DNA of 64,000 nt from an uncultured Anaerolineae bacterium (lineage in GTDB: Bacteria > Chloroflexota > Anaerolineae > Aggregatilineales > Phototrophicaceae): assembly GCA_938022205.1 (NCBI GenBank), contig CALIEB010000001.1, positions 124,001 through 188,000 on the forward strand, read 5' to 3'. The position numbers were made by a program, and so were the translations under genes. Shown here piece after piece: positions 17,749 to 26,776 of the stretch (positions are counted from its first letter, which is position 1; the number at the start of each line of letters is the position of its first letter). The notes beneath the pieces are model-generated. The model ran no database searches. It was not told the DNA's origin and saw only the letters and a program-made list of their open reading frames with translations.

Positions 17749-18833
17749 TGACCGCTCAACCTCGACTTATCTTAGACAACGTGAGCAAACACTTCCCACA
17801 ACGCAGCGGGCAAGGGTTCTTTGCGGCGGTTGAGGAGGTTACGCTGCACATCGACACGGGCGAATTTGTCACGCTGCTCGGACCGAGCGGCTGCGGCAAG
17901 ACGACGACGTTGCGCATGATTGCCGGCTTTGAAACGCCCACGCAAGGGCGCATCTTGCTCGACGGTGAGGACATCACGTCGCAGCCGCCCAACAAGCGCG
18001 ACATGGCTCTTGTGTTCCAAAATTACGCGCTGTTCCCGCACATGACCGTATTTGATAACGTCTCTTATGGGCTGGAAACACGCGGCATGAAGCGCAAAGA
18101 GCGTGAGAAGAAGGTAAAGGACGCGCTTTCGCTCATGGGGCTGGCAGAGCTAGGCAACCGCCGCCCCAACCAACTCTCCGGTGGACAGCAGCAGCGCGTC
18201 GCTTTAGCGCGTTCGCTCGTCATGGAGCCGCGCGTCTTGCTGTTCGATGAGCCGCTCTCCAACCTTGATGCCAAGCTGCGGGTGCAAATGCGCAGCGAAA
18301 TTCACAGCTTGCAGCGGCGGCTCAACATCACCAGCATTTATGTCACGCACGACCAAACCGAAGCGATGGCACTCTCCGACCGCGTAATTGTCATGAACAT
18401 GGGCAAGATCGAACAAATCGGCACGCCCAAAGACATTTACCGCACACCAAAAACGCGCTTTGTCGCCGACTTCATCGGGCGCGCCAACTTCATCGACACG
18501 CGCATCGACAGCATTACCGAGCAAAGCGCGTGCGTCACGCTGTTCGGTCGCAGCATCACACTGCCGCTGCGTTACGCCGCAAAGGCTGACGATGCTACCA
18601 CCGCCATGCTGCGTCCGGAGGCACTCGCTCTGCGCGAGGATGCCAGCCTGCCACAAGTACGCATCGAGCAAGCCATGTATCTCGGCACAGAAGTCGAGTA
18701 CGTCGTTGTGACCGAAGACGGGCAGCATTTTACGGTGGTCGACAACGACCCGCGCAAGAGCGACCTTTTCCGCGAGGGTCAAACGGTGGGCATCGACTTC
18801 ATTCAAGAGGCAGTGCATCTGCTGCCCGCTTAG
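17748..18833 (+). CDS. ABC transporter ATP-binding protein (iron/spermidine-type)
   Basis: The 361-residue ATPase of the importer. Walker A GPSGCGKTTTLRM (about residue 45), Q-loop VFQNYALFPHMTVFDNVSYGL, signature LSGGQQQRVALARSL, Walker B LLFDEPLSNLDAKLR and H-loop THDQTEAM are all present, followed by a C-terminal TOBE-like domain of about 120 residues. This is the FbpC/PotA group. SD AAGGAGG lies just before the ATG, which overlaps the permease stop. The complete set of binding protein, fused permease and ATPase indicates a working importer. Confidence 0.92.
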   Translation: MTAQPRLILDNVSKHFPQRSGQGFFAAVEEVTLHIDTGEFVTLLGPSGCGKTTTLRMIAGFETPTQGRILLDGEDITSQPPNKRDMALVFQNYALFPHMTVFDNVSYGLETRGMKRKEREKKVKDALSLMGLAELGNRRPNQLSGGQQQRVALARSLVMEPRVLLFDEPLSNLDAKLRVQMRSEIHSLQRRLNITSIYVTHDQTEAMALSDRVIVMNMGKIEQIGTPKDIYRTPKTRFVADFIGRANFIDTRIDSITEQSACVTLFGRSITLPLRYAAKADDATTAMLRPEALALREDASLPQVRIEQAMYLGTEVEYVVVTEDGQHFTVVDNDPRKSDLFREGQTVGIDFIQEAVHLLPA

Positions 18834-18905
18834 GCATCATTTGCCTTTAGGCACGTTTCGCGGCACAATAGAAGCAACCACCAAGCCCAAAAAGAGCAGC
18901 AATCT

Positions 18906-20390
18906 ATGCCTCGCGAAACGATTTTGTTCTTCAACCCGATTAGCACCTCGCGCGGCAAGCAGCGGCTGCCCATGTCGCTGCTTGCCATTGCGGCATTAGT
19001 CGCGCCCGACTATGACACCGTGTTTTTGGACGGCAACTTAATCGACGACCCAGCCGAAGCCATCATCACTCAAGCGCGCGCCACCCGCGCCAAGCTGCTG
19101 GCGGTGACGGTCATGCCCGGTCCGCAGCTGCGGCAAGCCGTGCCGGTATGCCAGCACGTCAAGCAAGCCCTGCCTGACCTAACAATTATTTGGGGCGGCT
19201 ATTTCCCCAGCAATCACTACGAAACGGTGCTAAAAAGCGCGTATGTCGACTATGTCATCATCGGGCAAGGCGAAGCCGCCTTCCGCAAGTTTGTCGACGT
19301 GTTCTACAGCGGCGGCGCGCTGCGTGACGTGCCGTCGCTGGCGTATCGCCATAACGGCATCATCGAGACAACACCGCGCGCGCCCTTTGTGCCGCTCAAC
19401 AACCTGCCGCTCTATCCCTATGACCGCATCAATGTCGAAGATTACATCGGCAAGAGCTATCTTGGACGGCGCGTCTTTGCCCATCACACCAGCTGGGGCT
19501 GCCCGTTTTCCTGTAACTTCTGCGCGGTCGTGCCGCTGGCACAAAAACGCTGGTTGGCGGAAAGCGCGGAGCGCGTCGTCGGGCTGATGCGCACCTTCAA
19601 GCAACGTTACGCTATCGACGGCATGGAGTTCCATGATATGGACTTTTTCGTCAACGAGGGGCGCACGGAAGCCATCGCCGAAGGCATGATGGGCTTGGAC
19701 ATCGCGTGGTGGGGCTTGGGGCGCGTGGACACGCTCATGACCTACAGCGACAGCACCTTCCGCAAGATGACCCAAAGCGGCGTGAAGATGATTTTCATGG
19801 GGGCAGAAAGCGGCGACGACGAAACGCTCAAGCTGATGAACAAGGGCGGCAAGAGCGGCACCGCGCAAACGCTCGCCATCGTCGAGCGCATGCGCCAGTT
19901 TGCTATCGTGCCGGAGCTTTCGTTTGTGCTGGGCAACCCGCCCGACCCCGCCGCCGACGTGGAAAAAACCATTGCCTTCATCAAGCAGATTAAGCGCGTC
20001 AATCCCGCCACCGAGCTTATCCTCTATCTCTACACGCCCACACCGCAAGAAGGCAGCGTGCTACTCGACCAAACGCTCAAGGCAGGCTACCACTTCCCTA
20101 GCACGCTGGAAGAGTGGGCAAGCCCTGAGTGGTCGGCGCGTTCGCTGCGGCGCAACCCGGGCACCCCTTGGGCGCGTGACCCCATCCGCCGCAAAATTCG
20201 CGACTTTGAGGCGGTCGTCAACGCCTTCTACCCCACCGTCACCGACATACGCTTGCGCGGTGCGATGCGCCACTTGCTCAAGGCACTCTCAGGCTGGCGG
20301 TATCGGCTGTCGTTCTACCGCTCGCCCGTCGAGCTTAAAGCATTGCAGCGGCTCATTCACTACCGCCGCCCGGAAACGATGGGGTTTTAG
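18906..20390 (+). CDS. B12-binding radical SAM protein
   Basis: A 494-residue enzyme with an N-terminal cobalamin-binding domain (about residues 1-150, including LAVTVMPGP and IWGGYFPSNHY) and a radical SAM core with SWGCPFSCNFCAVVPL (Cys motif CxxxCxxC, near residues 199-206). It belongs to the large BchE-like group, whose members carry out methylations, cyclisations or ring contractions; here the substrate cannot be named. The DXXH B12-ligand motif is not seen, as in many BchE-like proteins. It follows the iron ABC operon by 72 bp on the same strand and precedes a cytochrome c gene, without obvious coupling. Confidence 0.85.
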   Translation: MPRETILFFNPISTSRGKQRLPMSLLAIAALVAPDYDTVFLDGNLIDDPAEAIITQARATRAKLLAVTVMPGPQLRQAVPVCQHVKQALPDLTIIWGGYFPSNHYETVLKSAYVDYVIIGQGEAAFRKFVDVFYSGGALRDVPSLAYRHNGIIETTPRAPFVPLNNLPLYPYDRINVEDYIGKSYLGRRVFAHHTSWGCPFSCNFCAVVPLAQKRWLAESAERVVGLMRTFKQRYAIDGMEFHDMDFFVNEGRTEAIAEGMMGLDIAWWGLGRVDTLMTYSDSTFRKMTQSGVKMIFMGAESGDDETLKLMNKGGKSGTAQTLAIVERMRQFAIVPELSFVLGNPPDPAADVEKTIAFIKQIKRVNPATELILYLYTPTPQEGSVLLDQTLKAGYHFPSTLEEWASPEWSARSLRRNPGTPWARDPIRRKIRDFEAVVNAFYPTVTDIRLRGAMRHLLKALSGWRYRLSFYRSPVELKALQRLIHYRRPETMGF

Positions 20391-20423
20391 CGCAAAAGCT
20401 GCGGTTTGGTCTAGGCTTGTGCG

Positions 20424-20452
20424 TTGCGAACGGGCAATTTTGGCATTATAAT
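20424..20452 (+). promoter_or_regulatory. sigma-70-type promoter of the cytochrome c gene
   Basis: TTGCGA (20424-20429), 17 bp spacer, TATAAT (20447-20452), with the ATG 38 bp further on. Confidence 0.7.
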
Positions 20453-20490
20453 CAGCGAGACATTGTAACTAAATTCACAAAGGGAATCGC

Positions 20491-21105
20491 ATGATAAAGC
20501 GTCTTCTAAGCGTCTTAACCGTTCTTATGGTTGCGACGGCGTGTGGCACTGTCGCCACGCCCGAGCCAAGCGTAAGCGAAGCCAACACACAGCCCGCCGT
20601 CACGCAAGTTGCTGCCGCCGCTACCAAAACGCCCGTGCCGCCGACCAGCACGCCTGTACCACCCACCGCCACGCCGACCGCCGTGCCGACGGAGGCCCCG
20701 ACAGCAGCCCCCACCGACGTGCCAGCAGCCCAAAGCAGCGGCGAATACGGCGAGGGTGACCCGCAAAAGTTTGCCGTCGACAACTTCGCCAGTGCCGAGC
20801 GCGGCAAAGCACTCTTCAACCAAACGCTTGATGTAGACGGCGTGGAATGGGCATGCGCCACGTGCCACAACTATGACAGCGAAGAGACTAAGATTGGTCC
20901 CGGGCTGCTCAACGTGCGCAACCGCGCCCTCACGCGTGTAGAGGGACAGGGTCCCTACACCTATATCTACAACTCCATCATCCACTCGCAAGATTACATC
21001 GTCACGGGCTATGAAGAAGGCACGAAGATGCCCATTTACGAGGGCGTGCTGAACAACTCACAGGTCTACGACCTTATCGCGTACTTGCTCACGCTCGTGC
21101 CATAA
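20491..21105 (+). CDS. lipoprotein c-type cytochrome, single haem
   Basis: A 204-residue exported cytochrome. A lipobox ends the signal peptide (VATAC, Cys 18); residues about 45-80 are a Thr/Pro/Ala-rich tether (TPVPPTSTPVPPTATPT). The haem domain has CATCH at residues 122-126 and a likely Met axial ligand in TKMPIYEG (Met 180). It resembles class I cytochromes c that shuttle electrons at the outer face of the cytoplasmic membrane. SD AGGGA precedes the ATG. A strong terminator follows, so it is a single-gene transcript. The redox partners are not in the window. Confidence 0.88.
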   Translation: MIKRLLSVLTVLMVATACGTVATPEPSVSEANTQPAVTQVAAAATKTPVPPTSTPVPPTATPTAVPTEAPTAAPTDVPAAQSSGEYGEGDPQKFAVDNFASAERGKALFNQTLDVDGVEWACATCHNYDSEETKIGPGLLNVRNRALTRVEGQGPYTYIYNSIIHSQDYIVTGYEEGTKMPIYEGVLNNSQVYDLIAYLLTLVP

Positions 21106-21122
21106 GCCCTACGATGCACAGG

Positions 21123-21152
21123 CGGGCGGTGCTGTTCGACCGCCCGTTTTTT
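21123..21152 (+). terminator. intrinsic terminator after cytochrome c
   Basis: CGGGCGG (21123-21129), 10-base loop, CCGCCCG (21140-21146), then TTTTTT. Placed 18 bp after the cytochrome stop. Confidence 0.9.
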
Positions 21153-23397
21153 ATTTGCCACGCCAAAATTGTTCAATGTCGACATTTTCTGGAATGACGA
21201 CTGTGTCGCCTTCCAACGCGCTGTAATCGACACGCGGCAGGTTATAGCTGATGCCGCTGGTCAGCGGCAGCGCGATGTAGACTGCCGTCCCCACGCCCGG
21301 CTTGCTCTTGACGCGCATCACGCCGCCATGCGCCTCAATGATGCTCTTCGCCAACGGCAGCCCCTGCCCCATGCCCGGCACGCGAATGAGCTGCCCATCG
21401 GCGGTGACGGGCGTGCCGCGATAGAACGGCATGAAGACGTGCGGCAAGTCCGCCGCACTGATGCCCACGCCATTGTCACGCACGCGCAAATGCACCGCAC
21501 TAGCAACCTCGTCGTGAATTTCCAGCAACACTGTGCCACCCGCCGGCGTGTACTTAATCGCGTTGTCGACCAGATTGCCCAGCGCAAGGCGCAAGCGGCT
21601 CTCATCCCCCAAGACAAACAGCCCCTCGCGGGCAATCAGCACGTTGAGGCTAAGCTGCGCCGCTTGAGCAATCTGCCGCCAATCGTTCGCCACCGCCCAA
21701 AGCAGCGTTTCCACCGCCAGCGGACGTTGCATCGCCCGCGCGCGGTTGCGGTTGTAGCGCGTCAGCTCACGCATGTCGACAATCATCTTTTGCAGGCTGG
21801 CGGCATGGCGAGAAATCTCGCGCGCAAAGTCATTGGCAGCATTTTCGCGCGCTAGTGTGAACAACGGCTGCTCCACTTCAACCGCCAGCTTTTGCAAGAT
21901 ACTTTCGCGGGCTTGGATTTGCTGCACCTCTTCGGTGATGTCACGCAGCAAAATGACCGTGCCAAGTCGCTCTTTGGCGGGCGAAAGCACCGCCGCCAGC
22001 TGCGCGCTGAGCATCGCGCCGTCGTGCGCCACCTGCTGCGGCTTGCCCAGCGCGTAAATGCCCGGCGCAAGCATGTCGCCCAAAACAGCGTTCACCGCCT
22101 CTTGCAAGCCTAACGCAGGTTGAAAATTGGTCTGCGTGCCAAGCAACGCGCGCGCTTGCTCGTTCATCATCAGCAACGCGCCCGTTTCGTCTTGCACCAA
22201 CACGCCCATCGGCAGCGATTCTAGCACCGCCAACAAATAGGCGCGTTCGCGGCGTTCGCGGCGCAGCATCGTGCGCAACTTGTCCTCGCGGTCTTGCGTC
22301 TGCTGGGCAAAGCGGTCAAGCGACTGCGCCAACACGCCGATTTCGTCGCTGCTTGCCATGTTCGCCCGCGCGGCAAGGTCGCCGCCTGCCAACGCTTGCG
22401 CGGTGGCGGTCACGCGCCCCAACCGCCGCGTCAACGACCACGCGCCCGCAAAAACCACCGCCACTGCCACGCCTGCCAGCACGCTAGCGAACAGCGCGGT
22501 GAGTTGCCGCCCCGTCTCGGACGCAAACGGCACGTTGTTGGGCAGCAGAACAACGACCACGCCCAACAGCGCGTCGTGATAGCGCAGCGGCGCGTAAAGC
22601 GCGCGATACGGCAGCCCGTCTAGCGTGAGCGTGCCTTTGACAGGCGTATTGGCATTCAGCACTTGAGCGCGGATGCCGTCGTCGAGCGTGACCTGCGCCA
22701 GCGGCAGCGCGCCTACGTCCAGCGTTGCGCCTGCCAGCACGCCGTCCGTCGTAAACAGCAAAAGCTCGGTCACCGCGCTGGCTTGAAGTTCCGCTAACGC
22801 CGTGCGCGCCGTTTGCCCGACCAGCACCACGCCCGCGCTGTCGCCATATGGACGAAGCGGCACCGCAACATAGACCATCAGCCCCTCTGAGGTGCGCATG
22901 AACGCCGCTGCTTCTTCTGCGCCCGCCAGCACCCGCTGCACCAACGGCTGCGCGCTTAGGTCGGTGTTCGCGCTTACGGCGTAATCCGCCAGCTCGGGCG
23001 TGACGACGCGCACCAGCCCCACCACTTCGCGCCCGTTCGTGTCGGTCAGCACGACGCTGTCAAGATGAGCAAGCTGCGCCATGCTCTCCAGCAAGCCGTG
23101 CAGCGAGGCGGATTGCCGCGCCTGCACCCCTTCGACCACACCCTGCGTGTAGGCGATGCGCTGCGCTTCGGCGCGCAGACGAGCATAGTGGTCGCTGGCA
23201 CGCTTGATAACCGCCGCACCGCTTTGCAGCAGGATGTTCTCCTCAGCGACGGCGTAATCGTCGGTCAGCACGCCCGTTATCAGGTACGCACCCAGCATCG
23301 CCGCCACCATCACCGCCGCCGCTAGCGGAAACACCAGCCGCCAGCGCAGCGAAAAAAAGCGCGCCGCCGGTGGTTGTGCGGGTTGTTCTACGCTCAT
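21151..23397 (-). CDS. membrane sensor kinase-like protein lacking the phosphoacceptor histidine
   Basis: A 748-residue sensor: TM1 (about 20-42), a large extracellular sensory region (about 43-295, Cache-like), TM2 (about 300-322), HAMP (322-375), a PAS-like domain (385-490), then a helical dimerisation segment and HATPase_c (N-box LGNLVDNAIKYTP, DNGVGIS, GMGQGLPLAKS). In the H-box, where SHELRTPL is expected, the protein reads AVEVEQPL, so position 506 is Val not His; Glu and Pro of the box are kept. It probably binds ATP but cannot autophosphorylate in the usual way. Start at 23397 is chosen for GGGGAGAG upstream. It lies 16 bp after the M23 peptidase gene, probably cotranscribed. Confidence 0.82.
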   Translation of the reverse strand: MSVEQPAQPPAARFFSLRWRLVFPLAAAVMVAAMLGAYLITGVLTDDYAVAEENILLQSGAAVIKRASDHYARLRAEAQRIAYTQGVVEGVQARQSASLHGLLESMAQLAHLDSVVLTDTNGREVVGLVRVVTPELADYAVSANTDLSAQPLVQRVLAGAEEAAAFMRTSEGLMVYVAVPLRPYGDSAGVVLVGQTARTALAELQASAVTELLLFTTDGVLAGATLDVGALPLAQVTLDDGIRAQVLNANTPVKGTLTLDGLPYRALYAPLRYHDALLGVVVVLLPNNVPFASETGRQLTALFASVLAGVAVAVVFAGAWSLTRRLGRVTATAQALAGGDLAARANMASSDEIGVLAQSLDRFAQQTQDREDKLRTMLRRERRERAYLLAVLESLPMGVLVQDETGALLMMNEQARALLGTQTNFQPALGLQEAVNAVLGDMLAPGIYALGKPQQVAHDGAMLSAQLAAVLSPAKERLGTVILLRDITEEVQQIQARESILQKLAVEVEQPLFTLARENAANDFAREISRHAASLQKMIVDMRELTRYNRNRARAMQRPLAVETLLWAVANDWRQIAQAAQLSLNVLIAREGLFVLGDESRLRLALGNLVDNAIKYTPAGGTVLLEIHDEVASAVHLRVRDNGVGISAADLPHVFMPFYRGTPVTADGQLIRVPGMGQGLPLAKSIIEAHGGVMRVKSKPGVGTAVYIALPLTSGISYNLPRVDYSALEGDTVVIPENVDIEQFWRGK

Positions 23398-23413
23398 GGC
23401 TCTCTCCCCTAGC

Positions 23414-24250
23414 CTAACAGCTCTTGTAGCCGCGTGCATCAAAGGTCAGTGGGTCAACCGGCACGTCGTTCACGCGCACTTCGTAGTGAACGTGCGGACC
23501 CGTGCTGTTGCCCGTGCTGCCGCTCCACGCTAAGATGCTGCCCTTGCCAACGCGCTGGTTCAACGTCACGTTAAACGACGTGTTATGGGCATAATACGTG
23601 ATAAAACTATCGTTCTGCAAGACAACCAAGTAACCATAGCCGACCTCACTCCAGCCGACAAACGTCACGGTGCCGCTGTGGGTTGCCAGCACGGGCGTGT
23701 TGAGCGGCACGCCAATGTCGATGCCGAGATGATAAGCATGGTAACGCTGCGTCAGCACGCCTTGCACCGGGTTGCCCGACGGCGCACAGCCCGCGCCAAC
23801 GTAGGGCAGCGTGCGCCCGTCAGGGCTTTCCAGCGGCGGCAGCGTTGCGCCCGCGAGAGCAGGCAGCGGCAGCGGCGCGGTCGTGGGATAGGGCAAGGGC
23901 GTAGGCGGCAGTGTCGGCGCAATCAGTTCAAAGAGCGTGTTGCCGGTCAGCGGCAGGTACGCGCCCACTGGCGGCACGTTGGGCAAGGCATCCACGCGCC
24001 CCGCCGTGTAGACGTTGACATCATAGGCTAGCACGTTCTGCACCGCAGGCTCTACCCGCGAGAAGCGCACAATCGGCGTGCCGTTAAGCGTGGTCAGCGG
24101 CGGCACAGCAAACGTCGGCAGCACGACTAAACCCTCGCGTGCCGCCCCGCCGAGCGTGCCTGCCCAATACACAAGCAGCCCGCCCAGCACCAGACCAGCC
24201 AACAGCACGGCTGCTAGCAGCGCGCCGCGTATGTGTTGCCATGCTCTCAT
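23414..24250 (-). CDS. M23 family metallopeptidase, membrane-anchored
   Basis: A 278-residue LytM-type endopeptidase that cleaves peptidoglycan cross-links or acts as an amidase activator outside the membrane. One N-terminal membrane segment (about residues 9-30), a Pro-rich linker, then the zinc domain with YHLGIDIG (first His and Asp ligands) and TGPHVHYEV (HxH motif). All zinc ligands appear present, so it is probably active. The frame is open to 24289; the ATG at 24250 gives a sensible membrane anchor and sits only 7 bases after a TATACT, which would fit a leaderless message. First gene of a pair with the histidine-less sensor. Confidence 0.88.
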   Translation of the reverse strand: MRAWQHIRGALLAAVLLAGLVLGGLLVYWAGTLGGAAREGLVVLPTFAVPPLTTLNGTPIVRFSRVEPAVQNVLAYDVNVYTAGRVDALPNVPPVGAYLPLTGNTLFELIAPTLPPTPLPYPTTAPLPLPALAGATLPPLESPDGRTLPYVGAGCAPSGNPVQGVLTQRYHAYHLGIDIGVPLNTPVLATHSGTVTFVGWSEVGYGYLVVLQNDSFITYYAHNTSFNVTLNQRVGKGSILAWSGSTGNSTGPHVHYEVRVNDVPVDPLTFDARGYKSC

Positions 24251-24367
24251 AGCTATGAGTATACAACGCATTAACCAAGCCTGCGACAAAACTTAAAGTC
24301 AATTTCACATGCTTGCCCTAGCATCACCTTAGCAGCCTAACGCATCCTCACCCTCAAAGGAGCTTTC

Positions 24368-25087
24368 ATGTCCCACGCGCTGTATGGATACGCTGACTTG
24401 CACATGCACACCCACCACAGCGACGGCAAGCCCAGCCCGCAAGCTCTGCTGGACTTTGTCGCTAAGCACCGCCCGCACTTGAACGTCATCGCCATTACCG
24501 ACCATGACACGCTGGATGCCAGCCTTTGGGCATACGAACACCGCCACCGCTACCCGTTCGACATCGTTACAGGCGTGGAAGTCACAGCGGAAGGTGGACA
24601 CGTGCTGGCCTTGTGGGTGCAAACGCCTATCCCCGCGCGCATGAGCCTTGCCGAAACCGCACACGCCATCCACGAAGCGGGCGGCTTAGCCATTCTGGCG
24701 CATCCCTTCCACATTGAGATGGACTTTGTGCGCAAGTATGCGCGGCGTTACTGGTGCCACCCTGAAGTGTTATTAGAAGCAGGAATAGACGGCATCGAGG
24801 TGCATAACGCCGCCATCGTGACCCCCGGCACCAACTTAGCAGCGCGCTTCTACGCCAAGCGCGTGGGGCTACCTGCGCTGGGCAGCAGCGACGCGCACAC
24901 GCTCGGGGCAATCGGCACGGGCAGAACGCGCTTTTGGGGACGCACCGCTGACGACCTACGCCAGTCCATCCTCAACCAAACAACGCATGCTGAAGGAAAC
25001 GCATGGAAGCTGACCGATTACATCGAATTCTTACAGAGCGGGCAGCTCAGAAAGCCGACGACATCTTTGGCGAGAACGACCTCGTAG
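24368..25087 (+). CDS. PHP domain metal-dependent phosphoesterase
   Basis: A 239-residue PHP (polymerase and histidinol phosphatase) domain protein. Metal-binding motifs ADLHMHTHHSDG near the N-terminus, AITDHDTL, GVEVTA and the later IEVHNA and GSSDAHTLG segments are all there. Stand-alone members (TrpH/YciV class) hydrolyse phosphoesters such as 3',5'-nucleoside bisphosphate or RNA ends; the substrate here is open. SD AAGGAG fits the ATG. Its last 85 bp overlap the following glycosyltransferase gene in another frame, suggesting coupling. Confidence 0.88.
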   Translation: MSHALYGYADLHMHTHHSDGKPSPQALLDFVAKHRPHLNVIAITDHDTLDASLWAYEHRHRYPFDIVTGVEVTAEGGHVLALWVQTPIPARMSLAETAHAIHEAGGLAILAHPFHIEMDFVRKYARRYWCHPEVLLEAGIDGIEVHNAAIVTPGTNLAARFYAKRVGLPALGSSDAHTLGAIGTGRTRFWGRTADDLRQSILNQTTHAEGNAWKLTDYIEFLQSGQLRKPTTSLARTTS

Positions 25088-26343
25088 ACCCGCGTCTGAC
25101 CTACCGCGCCCCTGTCAAGCGCGTGGCTATCATCACCGAAGCCTTCTTGCCCAAAGTCGACGGCGTGAGCAAAACGTCCTACCTGACCATCCGCTACTTG
25201 CAAGAGACCGGGCGCGAGGTGCTGATTTTCGCGCCCGACAACGCTATCGCCAACGTGGGCGCAAGCGAGGTCGTGCGCGTGCCGTCGTTTTCGCTGTCTA
25301 TTGCGCCAGAAACCTACGCCGCTGTGCCTAACAGCATCGTAGAAGACCGCTTGCGCGCTTTTAAGCCCGACCTCATCCATCTCGCCAGTCCGGCACTCAT
25401 GTCGCTATACGGCATGATGGTTGGGCGTGAGCTTAACGTGCCTGTGGTCGCCAACTATCAGACTGACCTGCCGGGCTACGCGCGCCAATACAACGTCGCC
25501 TGGATGGAGCAGCCTTTACGCGATTGGCTACGCTATCTACACAACGGCTGCACGCTCAACCTTGCGCCCACACGCGGGGTCAAGCGTGCCCTCAAAAAAG
25601 CCGGCTTTAAGCGCGTGCGCGTGTGGGGACGCGGCGTAAACGTCAACATGTTCACGCCCGAACGTCGCAACGCCGCCATGCGGGCGCGACTGCTCGGCGG
25701 ACGCAGCGATGACCGCCTGCTTTGTCTGTACGTCGGTCGGCTGGCAAACGAGAAGCAGGTTGATTACTTGCACGACCTCGCCAAGCAAGACGGCATCGCG
25801 CTGACGATTGTGGGCGACGGTTACTTGCGCGAATCGCTCGAAACCTTGTTCGCCGACACCGACACCGTGTTCACAGGCTACCTCGTAGGCGATGAGCTAG
25901 CAGAGGCATACGCCAGCGCGGACGTGTTCGTCTTTGCGGGCGCAAACGAGACGTTCGGGCAGGTGGCACAAGAAGCCCTAGCCAGCGGACTGCCTGCCAT
26001 CGTCACCGAGCGCGGCGGCATTGGTGAGGTCATTCAGCACGGCGTGACGGGCTTTGTGGTGGCGCACACGCCGCAAGCCTTTACGCAGGCGGTTTGTCAG
26101 CTGCGCGATAACCCCGCGCTGCTGGCCAGCATGCGCCAGAACGCCCGCGCCGTCGCGCTGACACGCCCGTGGTCAAGCGTCATGGGACAGCTGGAAAAAC
26201 ACTACGGCGAAGCGGTGCGCATCAACGCCCGCTTTAAGACGCGCTTTGGCTTCACCACCTACCATCGCAGCGCACGGTTGCGCGGCATGTTCGCCGCCTT
26301 TGGCGCATGGCTAGCGGTGCGATTTTACCGCCGCAAGCCCTAG
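25003..26343 (+). CDS. GT4 family glycosyltransferase
   Basis: A 446-residue GT-B fold transferase of family 4. The acceptor domain opens with VAIITEAFLPKVDGVSKT and holds NYQTDLPGYARQYN; the donor domain has LYVGRLANEKQ, VGDGYLRESLE and the GANETFGQVAQEALASGLPA segment with the conserved Glu for nucleotide-sugar binding. This subtype (SqdX/MgtA-like) often makes membrane glycolipids such as glucosyl- or sulfoquinovosyl-diacylglycerol. The start at 25003 lies inside the PHP gene and has AAGGA before it. Substrate inferred only from subtype. Confidence 0.85.
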   Translation: MEADRLHRILTERAAQKADDIFGENDLVDPRLTYRAPVKRVAIITEAFLPKVDGVSKTSYLTIRYLQETGREVLIFAPDNAIANVGASEVVRVPSFSLSIAPETYAAVPNSIVEDRLRAFKPDLIHLASPALMSLYGMMVGRELNVPVVANYQTDLPGYARQYNVAWMEQPLRDWLRYLHNGCTLNLAPTRGVKRALKKAGFKRVRVWGRGVNVNMFTPERRNAAMRARLLGGRSDDRLLCLYVGRLANEKQVDYLHDLAKQDGIALTIVGDGYLRESLETLFADTDTVFTGYLVGDELAEAYASADVFVFAGANETFGQVAQEALASGLPAIVTERGGIGEVIQHGVTGFVVAHTPQAFTQAVCQLRDNPALLASMRQNARAVALTRPWSSVMGQLEKHYGEAVRINARFKTRFGFTTYHRSARLRGMFAAFGAWLAVRFYRRKP

Positions 26344-26348
26344 CCTTG

Positions 26349-26357
26349 TGCTATAAT
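26349..26357 (+). promoter_or_regulatory. extended -10 promoter of mgsA
   Basis: TGC plus TATAAT, 38 bp before the mgsA ATG and directly after the glycosyltransferase stop. No convincing -35 hexamer. Confidence 0.6.
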
Positions 26358-26395
26358 CGCCCCAATAGCCAATCCCACGCAGAAAAGCATGCCTT

Positions 26396-26776
26396 ATGTC
26401 GGAAACACGCAAAACAGTCGCACTTATCTCACACGACGGCAAAAAAGCGGACATGGTCGCGTTTGCCATCGAAAACAAAGCCACGCTCGCGCACTATCAT
26501 CTTATTGCCACCGCCACAACAGGCAGGTTTATCAGCGAAAAAACCGGCTTGCCTGTAGAAACGGTGTTGTCGGGACCGTTGGGAGGTGACGCGCAAATCG
26601 CCGCGCAAGTCGCAGAGGGCAAGGTGGCGGCGGTCTTCTTCTTCGTCGACCCGCTCGGCAAACACCCGCATGACCCCGACATCCAAAGCCTACTGCGCAT
26701 CTGCAATGTGCATAACGTGCCGCTGGCGACCAACACCGCCACCGCCAAGTACATTCTCAGCGCACAGCAGCTTTAA
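26396..26776 (+). CDS. mgsA: methylglyoxal synthase
   Basis: Converts dihydroxyacetone phosphate to methylglyoxal and phosphate, a bypass of lower glycolysis that frees phosphate. At 126 residues it has normal length. Motifs: SHDGKK (His 13, Asp 14), ATATTGRF, the phosphate-binding SGPLGGDAQI with the catalytic Asp, and KHPHDPDIQSLLR with the conserved His and Asp. Own promoter. The stop overlaps the end of convergent addA by 4 bp. Confidence 0.95.
   Translation: MSETRKTVALISHDGKKADMVAFAIENKATLAHYHLIATATTGRFISEKTGLPVETVLSGPLGGDAQIAAQVAEGKVAAVFFFVDPLGKHPHDPDIQSLLRICNVHNVPLATNTATAKYILSAQQL

Noticed and set aside
24240-24260. Leaderless start for the M23 gene
   Set aside because: TATACT is 7 bases before the ATG, but without a good -35 this could be chance; noted only in the gene entry.
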